From positions 1 through 64,000 of the forward strand of contig NZ_CAKD01000002.1 of assembly GCF_000297025.1 (NCBI RefSeq): 64,000 nt of DNA. The letters are read 5' to 3'. The notes under the pieces are model-generated. The model saw nothing but the letters and a program-made list of their open reading frames with translations, was not told the DNA's origin and searched no databases. Positions 30,166 to 39,969 of the stretch are shown piece after piece; position 1 is the first letter of the stretch; every line of letters starts with the position of its first letter. The stretch is from Lactobacillus pasteurii DSM 23907 = CRBIP 24.76 (GTDB lineage: Bacteria; Bacillota; Bacilli; Lactobacillales; Lactobacillaceae). The position numbers and the translations under genes were made by a program.

Positions 30166-30203
30166 ATTATATTAAAAAAAGCAATTATATTCAAGTTTTT
30201 GGT

Positions 30204-31034
30204 TTACTTTTTGTAGAAATCGTCAAAGACTGTGACAGGTAAATGACGCTTGTGTTCACTCTTAGCCCACAATTTTTCGATTTGCTCGGCTGCTTTTTCA
30301 GGTACTTCTCTACCTTCCAAGTAGTCGTCTACTTCTTCATAAGTTACTCCTAAGGCTACTTCATCTGGAAGAGATGGACGATCTTCTTCAAGATCAGCTG
30401 TTGGTGCCTTAAGATATAAGTGTTCTGGGCAGCCTAATTCTTTAAGCATTTGCTTACCTTGACGCTTGTCTAAGCGAAATAGTGGGGTCAAATCAGCTGC
30501 ACCATCACCGTACTTAGTGTAGAAACCACTGAAGTTTTCGGCAGCATGGTCAGTTCCAACCACTGCACCCTTGTTTGCACCAGCAATTGCATATTGAACG
30601 ACCATTCTTTGTCTGGCCTTGATATTTCCTTTATTGAAGTCGGTGATCTTTTGACCAGTTGCTTCGACAGCTTTCACCATTGCATCAACTGGTTCTTTGA
30701 TATTAACAATCAAATCTTGGTCTGGATGTTGAAAATCAACCGCATCTTGAGCGTCCTGGGCATCAGCTTGAACGCCATATGGCAATCTAACAGCAATAAA
30801 TTGATATGATTCATCGCCAGTTTCTTGGCGCATTTCTTCAATAGCCATTTGACAAAGCTTACCAGTCAAAGTTGAATCTTGACCACCAGAAATTCCCAAA
30901 ACATATGACTTCAAAAATGGATTTGCCTTCAAATAATCCTTCAAAAAGTCGATTGAACGACGAATTTCCTTTTTAGGATCAATTTCTGGCAAAACATGTT
31001 CGTAAGCAACTATCTTCTTTTGTAACTCTCTCAT
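30204..31034 (-). CDS. nadE: NH3-dependent NAD+ synthetase
   Basis: This 276-residue enzyme converts nicotinate adenine dinucleotide to NAD+ with ammonia and ATP. The ATP-loop SGGQDST is at about residues 49-55. Its length matches ammonia-using NadE without a glutaminase domain. The 4-base overlap with pncB (ATGA-like) suggests an operon that salvages nicotinate; no de novo NAD genes are seen nearby. Confidence 0.96.
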   Translation of the reverse strand: MRELQKKIVAYEHVLPEIDPKKEIRRSIDFLKDYLKANPFLKSYVLGISGGQDSTLTGKLCQMAIEEMRQETGDESYQFIAVRLPYGVQADAQDAQDAVDFQHPDQDLIVNIKEPVDAMVKAVEATGQKITDFNKGNIKARQRMVVQYAIAGANKGAVVGTDHAAENFSGFYTKYGDGAADLTPLFRLDKRQGKQMLKELGCPEHLYLKAPTADLEEDRPSLPDEVALGVTYEEVDDYLEGREVPEKAAEQIEKLWAKSEHKRHLPVTVFDDFYKK

Positions 31035-32509
31035 TGGCTAATGCCTCTTTCCCTAATCTTACGTCGGATGTCTTGAATGAGGTTCATCTTGCTCTCGTAT
31101 AAATCTTGAGATAGGTCAACAGGATACTCTTGTGGATTCAAACTCCGCTTGTATTCATCCCAAAGGCCATCGAGATTTTCTGCAGCAAAATCACGAATTT
31201 CATTCAAGCTAGGTTCATTGTAAACCAGTTTTCCGTCTATAAAAATATCTTGAAGCAACGGAATTGCTGTGTAATCAGTTACAACCTTGTTGATGTAAGT
31301 GTATTGTGGATGGAACATAAATAAAGCTTGGTACTTACGTGGATCTTCATCTGAACGAGCAATCCAATCGCCTTCGTTCTTCTTAGCAGTATTAGCGCTA
31401 ATTCTCCAAACTTGCTTCTTACCTGGAGTTGAAACCTTGATTGCATTTGAAGAAATCTTCAAAGTATCGTGCATTTGACCATTATCATCTTCCATTGAAA
31501 CCAACTTGTAAACTGCACCCAAGGCTGGTTGATCATAAGCAGTGATAAATTTAGTACCAATTCCCCAAACGTCAATCTTTGCCCCTTGCATCTTTAAGTT
31601 AGTAATAGTAGTTTCATCAAGGTCATTAGAAGCAAAAATCTTGGCATCAGGATAGCCAGCGTCATCTAATTCTTTGCGCACCTGCTTAGAAATGTAAGCC
31701 ATGTCGCCAGAGTCGATTCTAACGCCTAAGAAATTGATCTTGTCTCCCATTTCATTAGCCACTTTAATCGCGTTTGGCACGCCACTTCTTACAGTATCGT
31801 AAGTGTCAACCAAAAATACGCAGTCGCGGTGGGTTTCAGCGTAGGCTTTGAAAGCTTCATATTCTGATCCAAAAGCTTCAACTAAAGAATGAGCATGCGT
31901 ACCTGAGATAGGAATGCCAAACAACTTACCGGCACGAACATTACTCGTAGAATCAAAACCACCAATATATGAAGCTCTTGCACCCCAAATAGCAGCATCT
32001 GCTTCTTGAGCCCGGCGAGAACCAAATTCCATCAATGCATCCCCGTCAACAGCTAATTTGATTCTAGCCGCCTTAGTTGCAAGCAAAGTCTGGAAATTGA
32101 TTACGTTTAAAATGAAAGTTTCTACCAATTGGCATTGAGCAAGTGGACCTTCAACTTGCATCAATGGTTCATTAGCAAAAACTAATTCCCCTTCACGCAT
32201 TGAGCGAATACTCAACTTCAATTCAAGATTGCGCAAGTATTCAATGAAGTCATCATCATAATTTTGCGTTTCTTTCAAATATTCTAGGTCGCTTTCTTTG
32301 AATTTAAGCTTTTCAAGATAGCGAATTACCCGCTCTAGTCCAGCATAAATTGCAAAGCCGTTACCAAAAGGTTCTGTTCGATAAAAAGCTTCAAAAACCG
32401 CATTTCTATCAGCAATTCCCTTTTTAAAGTAGCTGTACATCATGTTGATTTCGTACAAGTCAGTATGTAAAGCTAGCGAATCTTCCTTATCAAAATCTGT
32501 ATAAATCAT
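31031..32509 (-). CDS. pncB: Nicotinate phosphoribosyltransferase
   Basis: This 492-residue enzyme makes nicotinate mononucleotide from nicotinate and PRPP, the first step of the Preiss-Handler salvage route. [12 protein letters not shown] near the start and the GVRIDSGDM and GTHAHSLV motifs match the family. It overlaps nadE by 4 bases and is the first gene of the pair. Confidence 0.96.
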   Translation of the reverse strand: MIYTDFDKEDSLALHTDLYEINMMYSYFKKGIADRNAVFEAFYRTEPFGNGFAIYAGLERVIRYLEKLKFKESDLEYLKETQNYDDDFIEYLRNLELKLSIRSMREGELVFANEPLMQVEGPLAQCQLVETFILNVINFQTLLATKAARIKLAVDGDALMEFGSRRAQEADAAIWGARASYIGGFDSTSNVRAGKLFGIPISGTHAHSLVEAFGSEYEAFKAYAETHRDCVFLVDTYDTVRSGVPNAIKVANEMGDKINFLGVRIDSGDMAYISKQVRKELDDAGYPDAKIFASNDLDETTITNLKMQGAKIDVWGIGTKFITAYDQPALGAVYKLVSMEDDNGQMHDTLKISSNAIKVSTPGKKQVWRISANTAKKNEGDWIARSDEDPRKYQALFMFHPQYTYINKVVTDYTAIPLLQDIFIDGKLVYNEPSLNEIRDFAAENLDGLWDEYKRSLNPQEYPVDLSQDLYESKMNLIQDIRRKIRERGISQ

Positions 32510-32563
32510 TATATATTCCTCATATCACTATTATTGTGACCTATTATACTCGTTAAATGCAGA

Positions 32564-33655
32564 CTAGTTCAAGCTTCGATAAACTTGCAAGATCGAAGCA
32601 AGTTGCCTTTCAAGTGAAAAGTTTTCGCTCACATAGGCTTTTTCTCTTTGAGCCATTTCTTCTAATTGATTTTGCGGCATCGCAATAGCTGCTCGAAGTT
32701 GCTGGGCAATTGATGAAATGTCACCATTTTTGGCAATAAAGCCATGATCAGAATCTGGGATCATCTTCTCAATGTCGCCAACTTCAGTCGATAAAATTGG
32801 CACCAAATTGTCGCTTGCTTCCAAAAGAACCAATGGAAAGCTTTCAGAATAAGAAGTCAAAACTGCCAAATTCATTCGCCGATAAAGGTTTTTAAGTTGT
32901 TTTTGACTCATAAAACCGTGAAAAGTGATCTGTGGCGAAATTTCCAGCTGCCGAGCCAAAGACTTCAAGGCTTCTAATTGACTGCCATCTCCTGCAATAT
33001 GCAATCTAATATGGGGATCATCTAGCTCTTTTAGTGCCCTTAGCAATAAATCCTGCCCCTTAACTTTCTCAGCTCTAGCAACATTAATGATATTAAAGTA
33101 CATATGTTCATATTTAGCTGGAACATCGCTAGCTCCATGGAAAAAGATTCCGTTGTAAATTACATGCACCTTTTCGGGGTTTAAACCAACTTTTTTGATT
33201 AATAAATTAGCAAAACGCTTAGTCACTGCAAAAATGCAGTCAGCCTTCTTTAAAGCACGAAGATTGAGCTTAGTAAACATTTTGCCCTTCCAGCCGCGAC
33301 CCTCAAAGTCCAAGTATGGATCTGAGTGAACTGTAATGCACCACTTTGCTGCAATTTTTTTATGAATTAACGACAAAAATAAATTTGCTCTTGCCCCGTG
33401 GGTATGAACGATCTCATAGCCACCATCATTAATAAACGCTTTTAATTTTTTCAAAATCGATAAATCATAGCGACTGCTTGTTCCTAAAGTATAAGTCCTA
33501 ATCCCAGCCTCCCTTGCCGCTTTAGCAACCGGGCCTTCGCTTAGCGTAAGCAAGGTGAAATCTTGCTTTTCCTGTTTAGCTTCCTTTAACAGATTGACGA
33601 TATGAGACAAGCCACCGCCATTTTCCAGACCAGCATTAATATGCAAAATCTTCAT
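32564..33655 (-). CDS. GT4 family glycosyltransferase
   Basis: This 363-residue retaining glycosyltransferase of GT-B fold has GLENGGGLSHIVNLL at the N-terminus and the SYSESFPLVLLEASDN nucleotide-sugar motif (E-x7-E) near residue 260. It overlaps the tagA-like gene by 4 bases. It may glycosylate a wall teichoic acid or exopolysaccharide; the sugar is unknown. Confidence 0.9.
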   Translation of the reverse strand: MKILHINAGLENGGGLSHIVNLLKEAKQEKQDFTLLTLSEGPVAKAAREAGIRTYTLGTSSRYDLSILKKLKAFINDGGYEIVHTHGARANLFLSLIHKKIAAKWCITVHSDPYLDFEGRGWKGKMFTKLNLRALKKADCIFAVTKRFANLLIKKVGLNPEKVHVIYNGIFFHGASDVPAKYEHMYFNIINVARAEKVKGQDLLLRALKELDDPHIRLHIAGDGSQLEALKSLARQLEISPQITFHGFMSQKQLKNLYRRMNLAVLTSYSESFPLVLLEASDNLVPILSTEVGDIEKMIPDSDHGFIAKNGDISSIAQQLRAAIAMPQNQLEEMAQREKAYVSENFSLERQLASILQVYRSLN

Positions 33656-34389
33656 CGAGTTCTTTTTCCTCTCTTTGATTGTTGAACTTTAATTACAAAT
33701 CTTGGCAAAACCAGCATTCTACCAAATCGACTTGGATTCCTGATTAGTCGATAGAACCATTCTAAATGGGCCTTTTGAAAGGCTTCGGGTGCTCTTTTGA
33801 CTTTGCCAGAGAAAACATCAAAGCTTCCTCCAACGCCCATCATTAAAGCAGGCACTTCTTCTTTGCGCAAAATTGAAAGGAGCTTTTCTTGCTTAGGAAA
33901 ACCTAATGCCGCAAAAACCAAATCAGGCTTAGTTCTAGCAATGCGATTGGCAACTAAATCTAAGTCTTCGGTAAAGTAGCCATTTTCAGCACCAACTAAT
34001 TCAATACCAGAATATTGACCCGCAATTTTAGCTTGAACAGCATGAATTACGCCAGGCTTTGCCCCAATTAAATATACGCGTAGCTTGCGCTGATCTGCTA
34101 CTTTCATCAGCCAAACAAACAAGTCGTAGCCTGTTACTCTTTCTGGCACAGGGTCTTTAAGCATTTGGCTGGCCTTGACGATTCCAATTCCATCTGGGGT
34201 AATATAGTCTGCGTCTTCTTTTAGGACCTTCATAAATTCTGGATTTTCATTGGCAGCCATTACAATTTCTGGATTGGCCGTTACTACAAAAGTTGACTTA
34301 TGGTTCTCTATTCTTTCTATAAATTTTTCTTGAAATTGCTGCGAAGTCATTTTATCAAAATTTACTCCTAGCACATTTACCTTACTCAT
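33652..34389 (-). CDS. tagA: WecG/TagA/CpsF family transferase (GT26)
   Basis: This 245-residue enzyme matches the N-acetylmannosaminyltransferase family that adds ManNAc to lipid-linked GlcNAc, the second step of wall teichoic acid linkage-unit synthesis. ANPEIVMAA (catalytic region), YITPDGIGIV, ALGFPKQEK and RLIRNPSRFGR are typical. The divergent tagD gene supports a teichoic acid role; assignment to TagA over an exopolysaccharide CpsF is probable but not certain. Confidence 0.9.
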   Translation of the reverse strand: MSKVNVLGVNFDKMTSQQFQEKFIERIENHKSTFVVTANPEIVMAANENPEFMKVLKEDADYITPDGIGIVKASQMLKDPVPERVTGYDLFVWLMKVADQRKLRVYLIGAKPGVIHAVQAKIAGQYSGIELVGAENGYFTEDLDLVANRIARTKPDLVFAALGFPKQEKLLSILRKEEVPALMMGVGGSFDVFSGKVKRAPEAFQKAHLEWFYRLIRNPSRFGRMLVLPRFVIKVQQSKRGKRTR

Positions 34390-34529
34390 TGTTTCCCTAC
34401 CTCAAATATTTTTTCTTTCATTTTATCAAAAGCAAGTCGCTCTGCAATTAAGTTTTATTTTTCTTCATACATTCTTTTAAAACTGTGATAAGATAATTGC
34501 GACACAGAATACGAGGATTTATATTTATC

Positions 34530-34916
34530 ATGAAAAAAGTAATTACTTATGGAACATTTGACCTGCTTCATTATGGGCATGTTCGCTTGCTCAAACGAGC
34601 TAAAGAATTGGGTGACTATTTAATCGTCGCCTTATCAACCGACGAGTTCAATGAATTCAAGAAACATAAAGAAGCCTACAATAGCTATGCAGAGCGTAAA
34701 TATATTCTTGAAGCCATTAGATATGTCGATGAAGTTATTCCCGAAAAAGATTGGGACCAAAAGATCGAAGACGTTCAAAAATATCAGATCGATACCTTTG
34801 TCATGGGAGACGACTGGAGAGGCAAATTCGACTTTCTTAAGCCTTATTGCGAGGTTGTCTATTTGCCAAGAACGCCAGGAATTTCTACTACTAAAATCAA
34901 ATCTGATCTGAAATAA
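34530..34916 (+). CDS. tagD: Glycerol-3-phosphate cytidylyltransferase
   Basis: This 128-residue enzyme makes CDP-glycerol from CTP and glycerol-3-phosphate, the precursor of poly(glycerol-phosphate). The nucleotide-binding GTFDLLHYGHVRLL (HxGH) and the C-terminal PGISTTKIK (RTxGISTT-like) are present. ATG at 34530 has gagga upstream; the longer start at 34497 lacks a site. It is divergent from tagA. Confidence 0.96.
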   Translation: MKKVITYGTFDLLHYGHVRLLKRAKELGDYLIVALSTDEFNEFKKHKEAYNSYAERKYILEAIRYVDEVIPEKDWDQKIEDVQKYQIDTFVMGDDWRGKFDFLKPYCEVVYLPRTPGISTTKIKSDLK

Positions 34917-34918
34917 AA

Positions 34919-34950
34919 CAAGGAGCCAGCAATTTTCAAGCTGACTCCTT
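34919..34950. terminator. Bidirectional terminator between tagD and the GntR gene
   Basis: An AAGGAG-CAGC/GCTG-CTCCTT stem is flanked by A and T runs between two convergent genes. Confidence 0.85.
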
Positions 34951-34955
34951 ATTTG

Positions 34956-35654
34956 TTATTTTGAAAAAGTAAATTCAAATCTTTCGGCTACATAGCGAGC
35001 TCTAGTATATTCAAAAGGCTTGCCAGTTGAAAGTTCTGTCACCTGTCTTCTGGTGATCAAGGCTTCGCCCTTCTTTACTTCTAATAGCTTAGCATCATTT
35101 TCATTAGCAATTGCGGCTGAGATATGTTCAGTAACTTGCCCAACTTCGTAGCCATTCTTACTCAAAGTCTCATACAAGTGCGTTGAAATATCTGACTTAG
35201 AAAGTCCTTCAACTAATTGATAAGGAATCGTAACCACTTCATGACAAATTGGCACTTGATCTGCGTATCTAATTCGCTCCATACGCAAGATCCTACTTTC
35301 TTCATCTAAGCCTAAGCGCTCTTTTTCTGATAGAGATGGTTGTCCAACCTTGTAAGAAATTAACTTGCTCGAAGGTAGCTGACCATTGGCTTGCATAATT
35401 TCAGTGAAAGACATAATTCCTGACATCTTTTCCTGAACTTTTCTGCTTGCGACATAAGTCCCGCTACCTAACCGTCTTTCAAGAATGCCTTCATCTTCCA
35501 AAGTCTTGATTGCTTGACGCAAAGTCATTCTTGAAACGCCGAATTCAACTGCTAATTGTCTTTCGGCCGGAATTCGGTCGCCAACATTATATACGTGTTC
35601 TTCAATATCACGTTTAATTTGATTATGGATCTTAATGTACATTGGTTCTTCCAT
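34956..35654 (-). CDS. GntR/HutC-family regulator with UTRA domain
   Basis: This 232-residue repressor has an N-terminal winged helix (residues ~5-70; AVEFGVSRMTLRQAI recognition region) and a C-terminal UTRA ligand domain. ATG at 35654 follows GGGGGTG. UTRA regulators sense sugar phosphates or similar small molecules; its overall layout resembles NagR/YvoA, which sense GlcN6P/GlcNAc6P. The inducer here is unknown. A probable operator lies just upstream, so it likely controls itself. Confidence 0.9.
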   Translation of the reverse strand: MEEPMYIKIHNQIKRDIEEHVYNVGDRIPAERQLAVEFGVSRMTLRQAIKTLEDEGILERRLGSGTYVASRKVQEKMSGIMSFTEIMQANGQLPSSKLISYKVGQPSLSEKERLGLDEESRILRMERIRYADQVPICHEVVTIPYQLVEGLSKSDISTHLYETLSKNGYEVGQVTEHISAAIANENDAKLLEVKKGEALITRRQVTELSTGKPFEYTRARYVAERFEFTFSK

Positions 35655-35687
35655 CAACTACACCCCCACTTTCAATCTAATTATAAA

Positions 35688-35706
35688 ATAAATTGGTCTA
35701 GATTGC
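35688..35706. promoter_or_regulatory. Putative GntR operator
   Basis: AATTGGTCTAGATT (35691-35704) is an imperfect palindrome matching the TGGTCTAGACCA-type sites of NagR/DasR-like regulators. It lies about 40 bases ahead of the GntR start codon. Confidence 0.55.
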
Positions 35707-35727
35707 ATGTATAAGTATCAAAAAACG

Positions 35728-36843
35728 TTAATCCTTTTTAAAGGACCAGCTTACGCCGAATATTTTAACATTTGGTTCCCGGTTACTGGTAATTTCTAGG
35801 TCTGGCTGATCGCTGGCAGCAACGTTGGCCCGAAAATTTGCCTCATCAAACACAGCAATCTTGGCTTCATTGGCATTCAAAATCAGATCCTGCCCGGTCA
35901 ATCTGGAGTGTTTGTTTAAGGCCAAATAATATTCAAAGCTTTGATTGCCGCTAAAGTTAACTCTAGTTGCATCTATCCAAGCATGATCTTGCAAATCTGT
36001 ATGAGACAAAATGCTACAAGAAAATGCCGTTAGCTTCGCCTGATCAAGTGCCAAAAGTCTATCAACAATCGTATTTTGCATAATTACTCTGGTCAAATTT
36101 TCTAAACTTAAACCGCCTTTGATTTGGCAGCCAACAATATTAGCCCAGCAGCGATCACTAATAATCATACAAGTGTCCTCCGTTGAACTTATCTCAGTAT
36201 TAAGCAGATTAAGCCAAGTCTGGCCATTCAAAGCTAGAGAATCTAGACGAGAATTATTGATATTGAACTCAATATTGGCGCTAGAAAAAGTATTGGTTGA
36301 CCCACGAACTTCCGAATTGTTGATAATTGCCGTTCCTCTACCTTCAATTGCTAAAGCGCAAAAGTCATCAGACTGATAATCGATCAAGGAATCATTCATC
36401 TCCAAGCGAAAATCCGTATCCGCAAAAATAGATACCGATCCATTAATAATCTTGGTTGAGTACAATTCAAGCGTAATTTTTCCATTTAAGGCAATTGCTG
36501 CTGTTTCTGTTGCGGCAGCTTTGACAATACAATTGCGCAAACTCAAATAGCCATCCATATCATAAGGTACGTATAAGCTATTGTTATCAGTCAAGGTATT
36601 GATACATAAATTTTCTAAAGTTACGAATCTACTACCTTCAGCGATACCAATATAGCCTAAGATAGTCGTATCCTCAGGAACTGCTCCAGTCCCTTTAATA
36701 GTTATGTCGGCTAGGTTTACACCCTGAGGCAATTCATAAAATCCCGGCTGCAAGAAGATCACATCGTCTGCCTGCAAATCTTTGATAGCTTGATTTAGAC
36801 TAATGCAACCACCACTAGAGCCTACTTTAATAATTCTTGGCAA
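35728..36843 (-). CDS. Right-handed beta-helix repeat protein of unknown function
   Basis: This 371-residue protein begins with SSGGCISLNQAIKDLQADDVI, the start of a pectate-lyase-like beta-helix, followed by many ~20-25 residue coils. Examples are ITIKGTGAVPEDTTIL, FVTLENLCINTL, GYLSLRNCIV and AIINNSEVRG. No signal peptide, anchor or membrane helix is visible, so it should stay in the cytoplasm, which is odd for a beta-helix enzyme. No clear catalytic Asp/Arg cluster was found. It is next to the GntR gene on the same strand but upstream of it. Confidence 0.78.
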   Translation of the reverse strand: MPRIIKVGSSGGCISLNQAIKDLQADDVIFLQPGFYELPQGVNLADITIKGTGAVPEDTTILGYIGIAEGSRFVTLENLCINTLTDNNSLYVPYDMDGYLSLRNCIVKAAATETAAIALNGKITLELYSTKIINGSVSIFADTDFRLEMNDSLIDYQSDDFCALAIEGRGTAIINNSEVRGSTNTFSSANIEFNINNSRLDSLALNGQTWLNLLNTEISSTEDTCMIISDRCWANIVGCQIKGGLSLENLTRVIMQNTIVDRLLALDQAKLTAFSCSILSHTDLQDHAWIDATRVNFSGNQSFEYYLALNKHSRLTGQDLILNANEAKIAVFDEANFRANVAASDQPDLEITSNREPNVKIFGVSWSFKKD

Positions 36844-36898
36844 ACTAAAAAACCTCGCTTTATCTAGTTACCTTATATTTTACATTTTTTACGTACGA

Positions 36899-36932
36899 AA
36901 AAAAGAAACAAGCTCAAAGCGAGCTTGTTTCA
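36899..36932 (-). terminator. Terminator of the tRNA-Tyr/tRNA-Gln unit
   Basis: An AAACAAGCTC/GAGCTTGTTT stem plus a T-run on the minus strand lies 30 bases downstream of tRNA-Gln. Confidence 0.88.
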
Positions 36933-36965
36933 ATTCGGGTTGGGTTGTTCAAAATTTAGAACATA

Positions 36966-37037
36966 TTGGGTTAGCTGGATTCGAACCAGCGCATGACGGT
37001 ACCAAAAACCGTTGCCTTACCACTTGGCTATAACCCA
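36966..37037 (-). tRNA. tRNA-Gln, anticodon TTG
   Basis: A 72-base tRNA has acceptor TGGGTTA/TAACCCA and anticodon loop TTTTGGT between ACGGT and ACCGT, so the anticodon is TTG. CCA is not encoded. An identical copy lies at 44627-44698. Confidence 0.95.
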
Positions 37038-37070
37038 GTGCCAGTCGAATTTTTACTTGTCATTCGACAA

Positions 37071-37152
37071 TGGAGGAGGGTGGATTCGAACCGCCGAACT
37101 CAGAGAGAACGATTTTACAGACCGTCGCGTTTAGCCACTTCGCTACTCCTCC
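37071..37152 (-). tRNA. tRNA-Tyr, anticodon GTA
   Basis: An 82-base class II tRNA has acceptor GGAGGAG/CTCCTCC, a long variable arm, and anticodon loop CTGTAAA between ACGGT and ATCGT. It is the first gene of a two-tRNA unit with tRNA-Gln. Confidence 0.95.
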
Positions 37153-37239
37153 GTAATGCACGTTTATTATAATAACAAGCATCGAGTGAAAATGCAAGCC
37201 CTTTTTGCAAAAATTATTTTTCACTTCAATTTAGAAAGC

Positions 37240-37273
37240 AAAACCCCTCGAAATAATGATTCGAGGAGTTTTA
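37240..37273 (-). terminator. Terminator of the aminotransferase gene
   Basis: An AAAAC-CCTCGAA/TTCGAGG-GTTTT stem lies just past the stop of the aminotransferase gene on the minus strand. Confidence 0.8.
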
Positions 37274-37287
37274 GAGTTGCTATAGAA

Positions 37288-38457
37288 TTATTGTTTTTGA
37301 CTAACAAACTTCTTGATTCGCTCAAGACCGCGCCTGATTTCTGATAAAGAAATGGCATAAGACAAACGAATATATCCTTCTCCACCCTTGCCAAAATATG
37401 ATCCGGCTGTCACCGCAACGCCGGCTTCATCAGCTAGTTGGTAGGCTAACTTTTCATCATCTTGCTCTAAAGTGGCTGGAATCTTAGCAAAAATGTAGAA
37501 GGCTCCTTGTGGATCGATGCATTCAAAGCTAGCTTCTCTTAAACCGGCTAAAAGTACATCGCGACGCTTTTGGAATTCTTGTTTCATTGGCAAGACATCA
37601 TCTAAGCCATTCTTAAAGGCTTCCTGGGCTGCATCTTGCATTGGCGTTGGTTCAGTAGTGGCAATGGCTTGATGGACTTTAGCAATTTGGGTCAAAACTG
37701 CTTTTGGCGCTGCCAAAATACCAATTCGATAGCCAGTCATGGCCCAGGCCTTAGATACGCCGTTCATCAAGATCACTTGATCATGCAAAGTTTTTTCAAT
37801 TGAAGCGTGCTTGCCTTCATAGACAAGTTCGCTATAAATTTCGTCAGCTAAGACAAAAATCGGCTTACCTCTGACCACATCAGCTAATGCATCAAGTTCT
37901 GCTTGACTATAAACCACGCCAGTTGGATTAGACGGATAATTTAAAACCAAAATCCGTACCTTATCGCCGTACTTATTTATTTCAGCTTGCAATTTTTCTG
38001 GCGTCAACTTAAAGTCACTGTCGCTTGTTTCAATCTCAACAACTTGTGCTCCTAGAAAAGCTGCATCCCCCATGTAAAGAGAAAAGGCTGGCGTAGGTAC
38101 TAAAACGACATCTCCTGGATTTAAAACCGCAGTCATCAAATCATAGATTGATTCAGTTACGCCATTAGTAACCAAAATTTCATCAGCTGAATAATGTTGG
38201 TCATATTTTTTAGCCAAAAAGTCAGCTGCTGCCTGCTTCAAGCCAGGAGTACCGTTAGACGGCGCATAGTGTGATCGATCTGCATCGATGCTTCTCTTAG
38301 TTGCTTCCTTAATATGAGTTGGCGTTGCAAAATCTGGTTCGCCAATATTGAATTTGACGATATCTGCAATTTGATTGGCATAGGCTCCAAAAGCCAAAAT
38401 TTTTCCTGGGGCTTGTTCAACTAAGCCCTTTTTCATGTATTTGGTTAAATCTACCAT
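37288..38457 (-). CDS. Class I/II pyridoxal-phosphate aminotransferase (aromatic/aspartate type)
   Basis: This 389-residue aminotransferase has LNYPSNPTGVVY, the DEIYSELVYEG region and the PLP lysine in NGVSKAWAMTGYRIG (about residue 235). It is of the AraT/PatA type used in catabolism or synthesis of aromatic and other amino acids. The exact substrate cannot be read from sequence. Length is normal. Confidence 0.93.
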   Translation of the reverse strand: MVDLTKYMKKGLVEQAPGKILAFGAYANQIADIVKFNIGEPDFATPTHIKEATKRSIDADRSHYAPSNGTPGLKQAAADFLAKKYDQHYSADEILVTNGVTESIYDLMTAVLNPGDVVLVPTPAFSLYMGDAAFLGAQVVEIETSDSDFKLTPEKLQAEINKYGDKVRILVLNYPSNPTGVVYSQAELDALADVVRGKPIFVLADEIYSELVYEGKHASIEKTLHDQVILMNGVSKAWAMTGYRIGILAAPKAVLTQIAKVHQAIATTEPTPMQDAAQEAFKNGLDDVLPMKQEFQKRRDVLLAGLREASFECIDPQGAFYIFAKIPATLEQDDEKLAYQLADEAGVAVTAGSYFGKGGEGYIRLSYAISLSEIRRGLERIKKFVSQKQ

Positions 38458-38484
38458 CTTAACACCTACGTTCTACCGCAATTA

Positions 38485-39324
38485 CTAGATTTTTTGACCT
38501 GAAATCAATCTTTCATGATCTTTTATATTATTAATTTTACTCTCATCACGTTTGATGAGCAATAAAAACAACGCTTCAATCATCGTAAAGGCTGTCACAC
38601 GCGAGAAGTAATATTGCGTCTGCAAAATTCCCTGTCTAACTCCAGTTCTAAGATGGTAGTCGCTAGCCATACCAATTGGAGAATCAGGTCGATTGGTTAC
38701 AGCGATAATCTTCATGCCCTTTTGCTTAGCAACAGCGACTTCTTGCAATAAAGCAGCTGATTCACCGGAATTAGAAATCACCAAGAGACAGTCCTGATCG
38801 GTCAAGTTCATGCTTTGTGCAATTGCAGTTTCTACATTTCCGCCAGAGGCAAAAGCCAAAATGCCAATCTGGTTAAACTTATACACAGCATCAGCTGCAA
38901 CTGGATAAGTATCGCCTTCTGCACTAACTTGAATGAGGCGACTAGTTTCTAATAAATGCAAAACCGCCTGCAAAGTTTCAGTATCAACTTTAGATAGAGT
39001 AGTTTCTATTTCTGCTAACTTATTAGCTTGAATCTTGGCTAAGGCTGCTTGCAAGTCATCTTTAGGGATACTGGTTAATGATTCACTTTCCTTCAATCCG
39101 CCAAGTTGAGCTAGTTGAATCTTGAGTTCATGGAATCCCTTCAAGCCCAAGTTGCGACAAAATCTAGAAACAGATGCATCTGATACCCCAGCCTTCTTGG
39201 CTAATTCTGAAATTGTATCATTAATAATTCCTCTTGGATTAGTCAAAATTACTTGAGCGATTTTTTGATCGGTTTGTGACATAGCCGGCAAGCGACTATT
39301 AAGTTCGTCAATTAAATTAGTCAT
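38485..39324 (-). CDS. RpiR/MurR-family transcriptional regulator
   Basis: This 279-residue regulator has an N-terminal HTH_6 domain (ELAKKAGVSDASVSRFCRNLG, about residues 40-60) and a C-terminal SIS sugar-phosphate-binding domain. It is divergent from the RpiA-like/oxidoreductase pair and shares a 176-base intergenic region with three repeated operator-like sites. It should control itself and that pair in response to a sugar phosphate. Confidence 0.93.
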   Translation of the reverse strand: MTNLIDELNSRLPAMSQTDQKIAQVILTNPRGIINDTISELAKKAGVSDASVSRFCRNLGLKGFHELKIQLAQLGGLKESESLTSIPKDDLQAALAKIQANKLAEIETTLSKVDTETLQAVLHLLETSRLIQVSAEGDTYPVAADAVYKFNQIGILAFASGGNVETAIAQSMNLTDQDCLLVISNSGESAALLQEVAVAKQKGMKIIAVTNRPDSPIGMASDYHLRTGVRQGILQTQYYFSRVTAFTMIEALFLLLIKRDESKINNIKDHERLISGQKI

Positions 39325-39366
39325 GCTTAACCTACTTTCTTTTCTGTTACAAATAATTATATTCTT

Positions 39367-39469
39367 GGTAAATAATTTTCACAAATTCAAAGTAAGGAAA
39401 TTTTTTTCAATAAAACTATTGACTGTAAATAATTTTCACACTACTATATCTGTGTAAACAATTTTCAGA
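39367..39469. promoter_or_regulatory. Divergent promoter with three RpiR operator repeats
   Basis: Three near-copies of TGTAAATAATTTTCACA lie at 39367-39383, 39424-39440 and 39453-39469. The second falls inside the spacer between a TTGACT -35 (39419-39424) and a TACTAT -10 (39442-39447, spacer 17), and the third overlaps the start region. This placement fits repression by the RpiR protein encoded alongside. Confidence 0.7.
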
Positions 39470-39499
39470 TGATTAACGACAAAAAGGTAGGTGTTCATC

Positions 39500-39967
39500 T
39501 TGTCAATCATTAGCGACTATGCGAGTCAGCTGATTGAGCCTAATATGAGCGTCAGTCTAGGCGGCGGGCATAATGTCTTTGACTTAGCCAAAATAATCAA
39601 GGATAAAGGCCTAGACCAAACAACTGAGCTATATTCACCTAGTGAAAAGATTAGCCAGCAATTGGATCCTAAAATTCCGCTCTGTCTGGAAATAGCTGAG
39701 CCTGCTTTAGATCAAATACTAAAACTAGCTGAATTGCTCGGCTTAGATGCACAAGTTCGCATGGCTCAAGCAACAGCAACCTATTCTCGCAGCCCTTTAG
39801 GCAATCTTTTTGTCGATCTTTATGCATCATCTTGGCAAGATATTGTTGCTATCGAAAACAAGTTAGTTAAAGAAAATGGCGTCATCAGCAGTTCGCTTTT
39901 TGCAAATTTAGTTACCGGCGTCATTAGCGAAAAGAATCAAACTGGATTTATTTTTAAAGGAGAATAA
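39500..39967 (+). CDS. RpiA-like sugar-phosphate isomerase-related protein
   Basis: This ~155-residue protein starts best at TTG 39500 behind ggtaggtg; the GTG at 39491 lies within that site. It has a glycine-rich VSLGGGHNVFDLAKII stretch near the start like the phosphate loop of ribose-5-phosphate isomerase A, and an ISSSLFANLVTGVI tail like the RpiA C-terminus. It is shorter than RpiA (~225 residues). I could not confirm the catalytic Glu/Lys. It is 2 bases from the oxidoreductase, so both act in one pathway of unknown substrate. Confidence 0.55.
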   Translation: MSIISDYASQLIEPNMSVSLGGGHNVFDLAKIIKDKGLDQTTELYSPSEKISQQLDPKIPLCLEIAEPALDQILKLAELLGLDAQVRMAQATATYSRSPLGNLFVDLYASSWQDIVAIENKLVKENGVISSSLFANLVTGVISEKNQTGFIFKGE

Positions 39968-39969
39968 TT

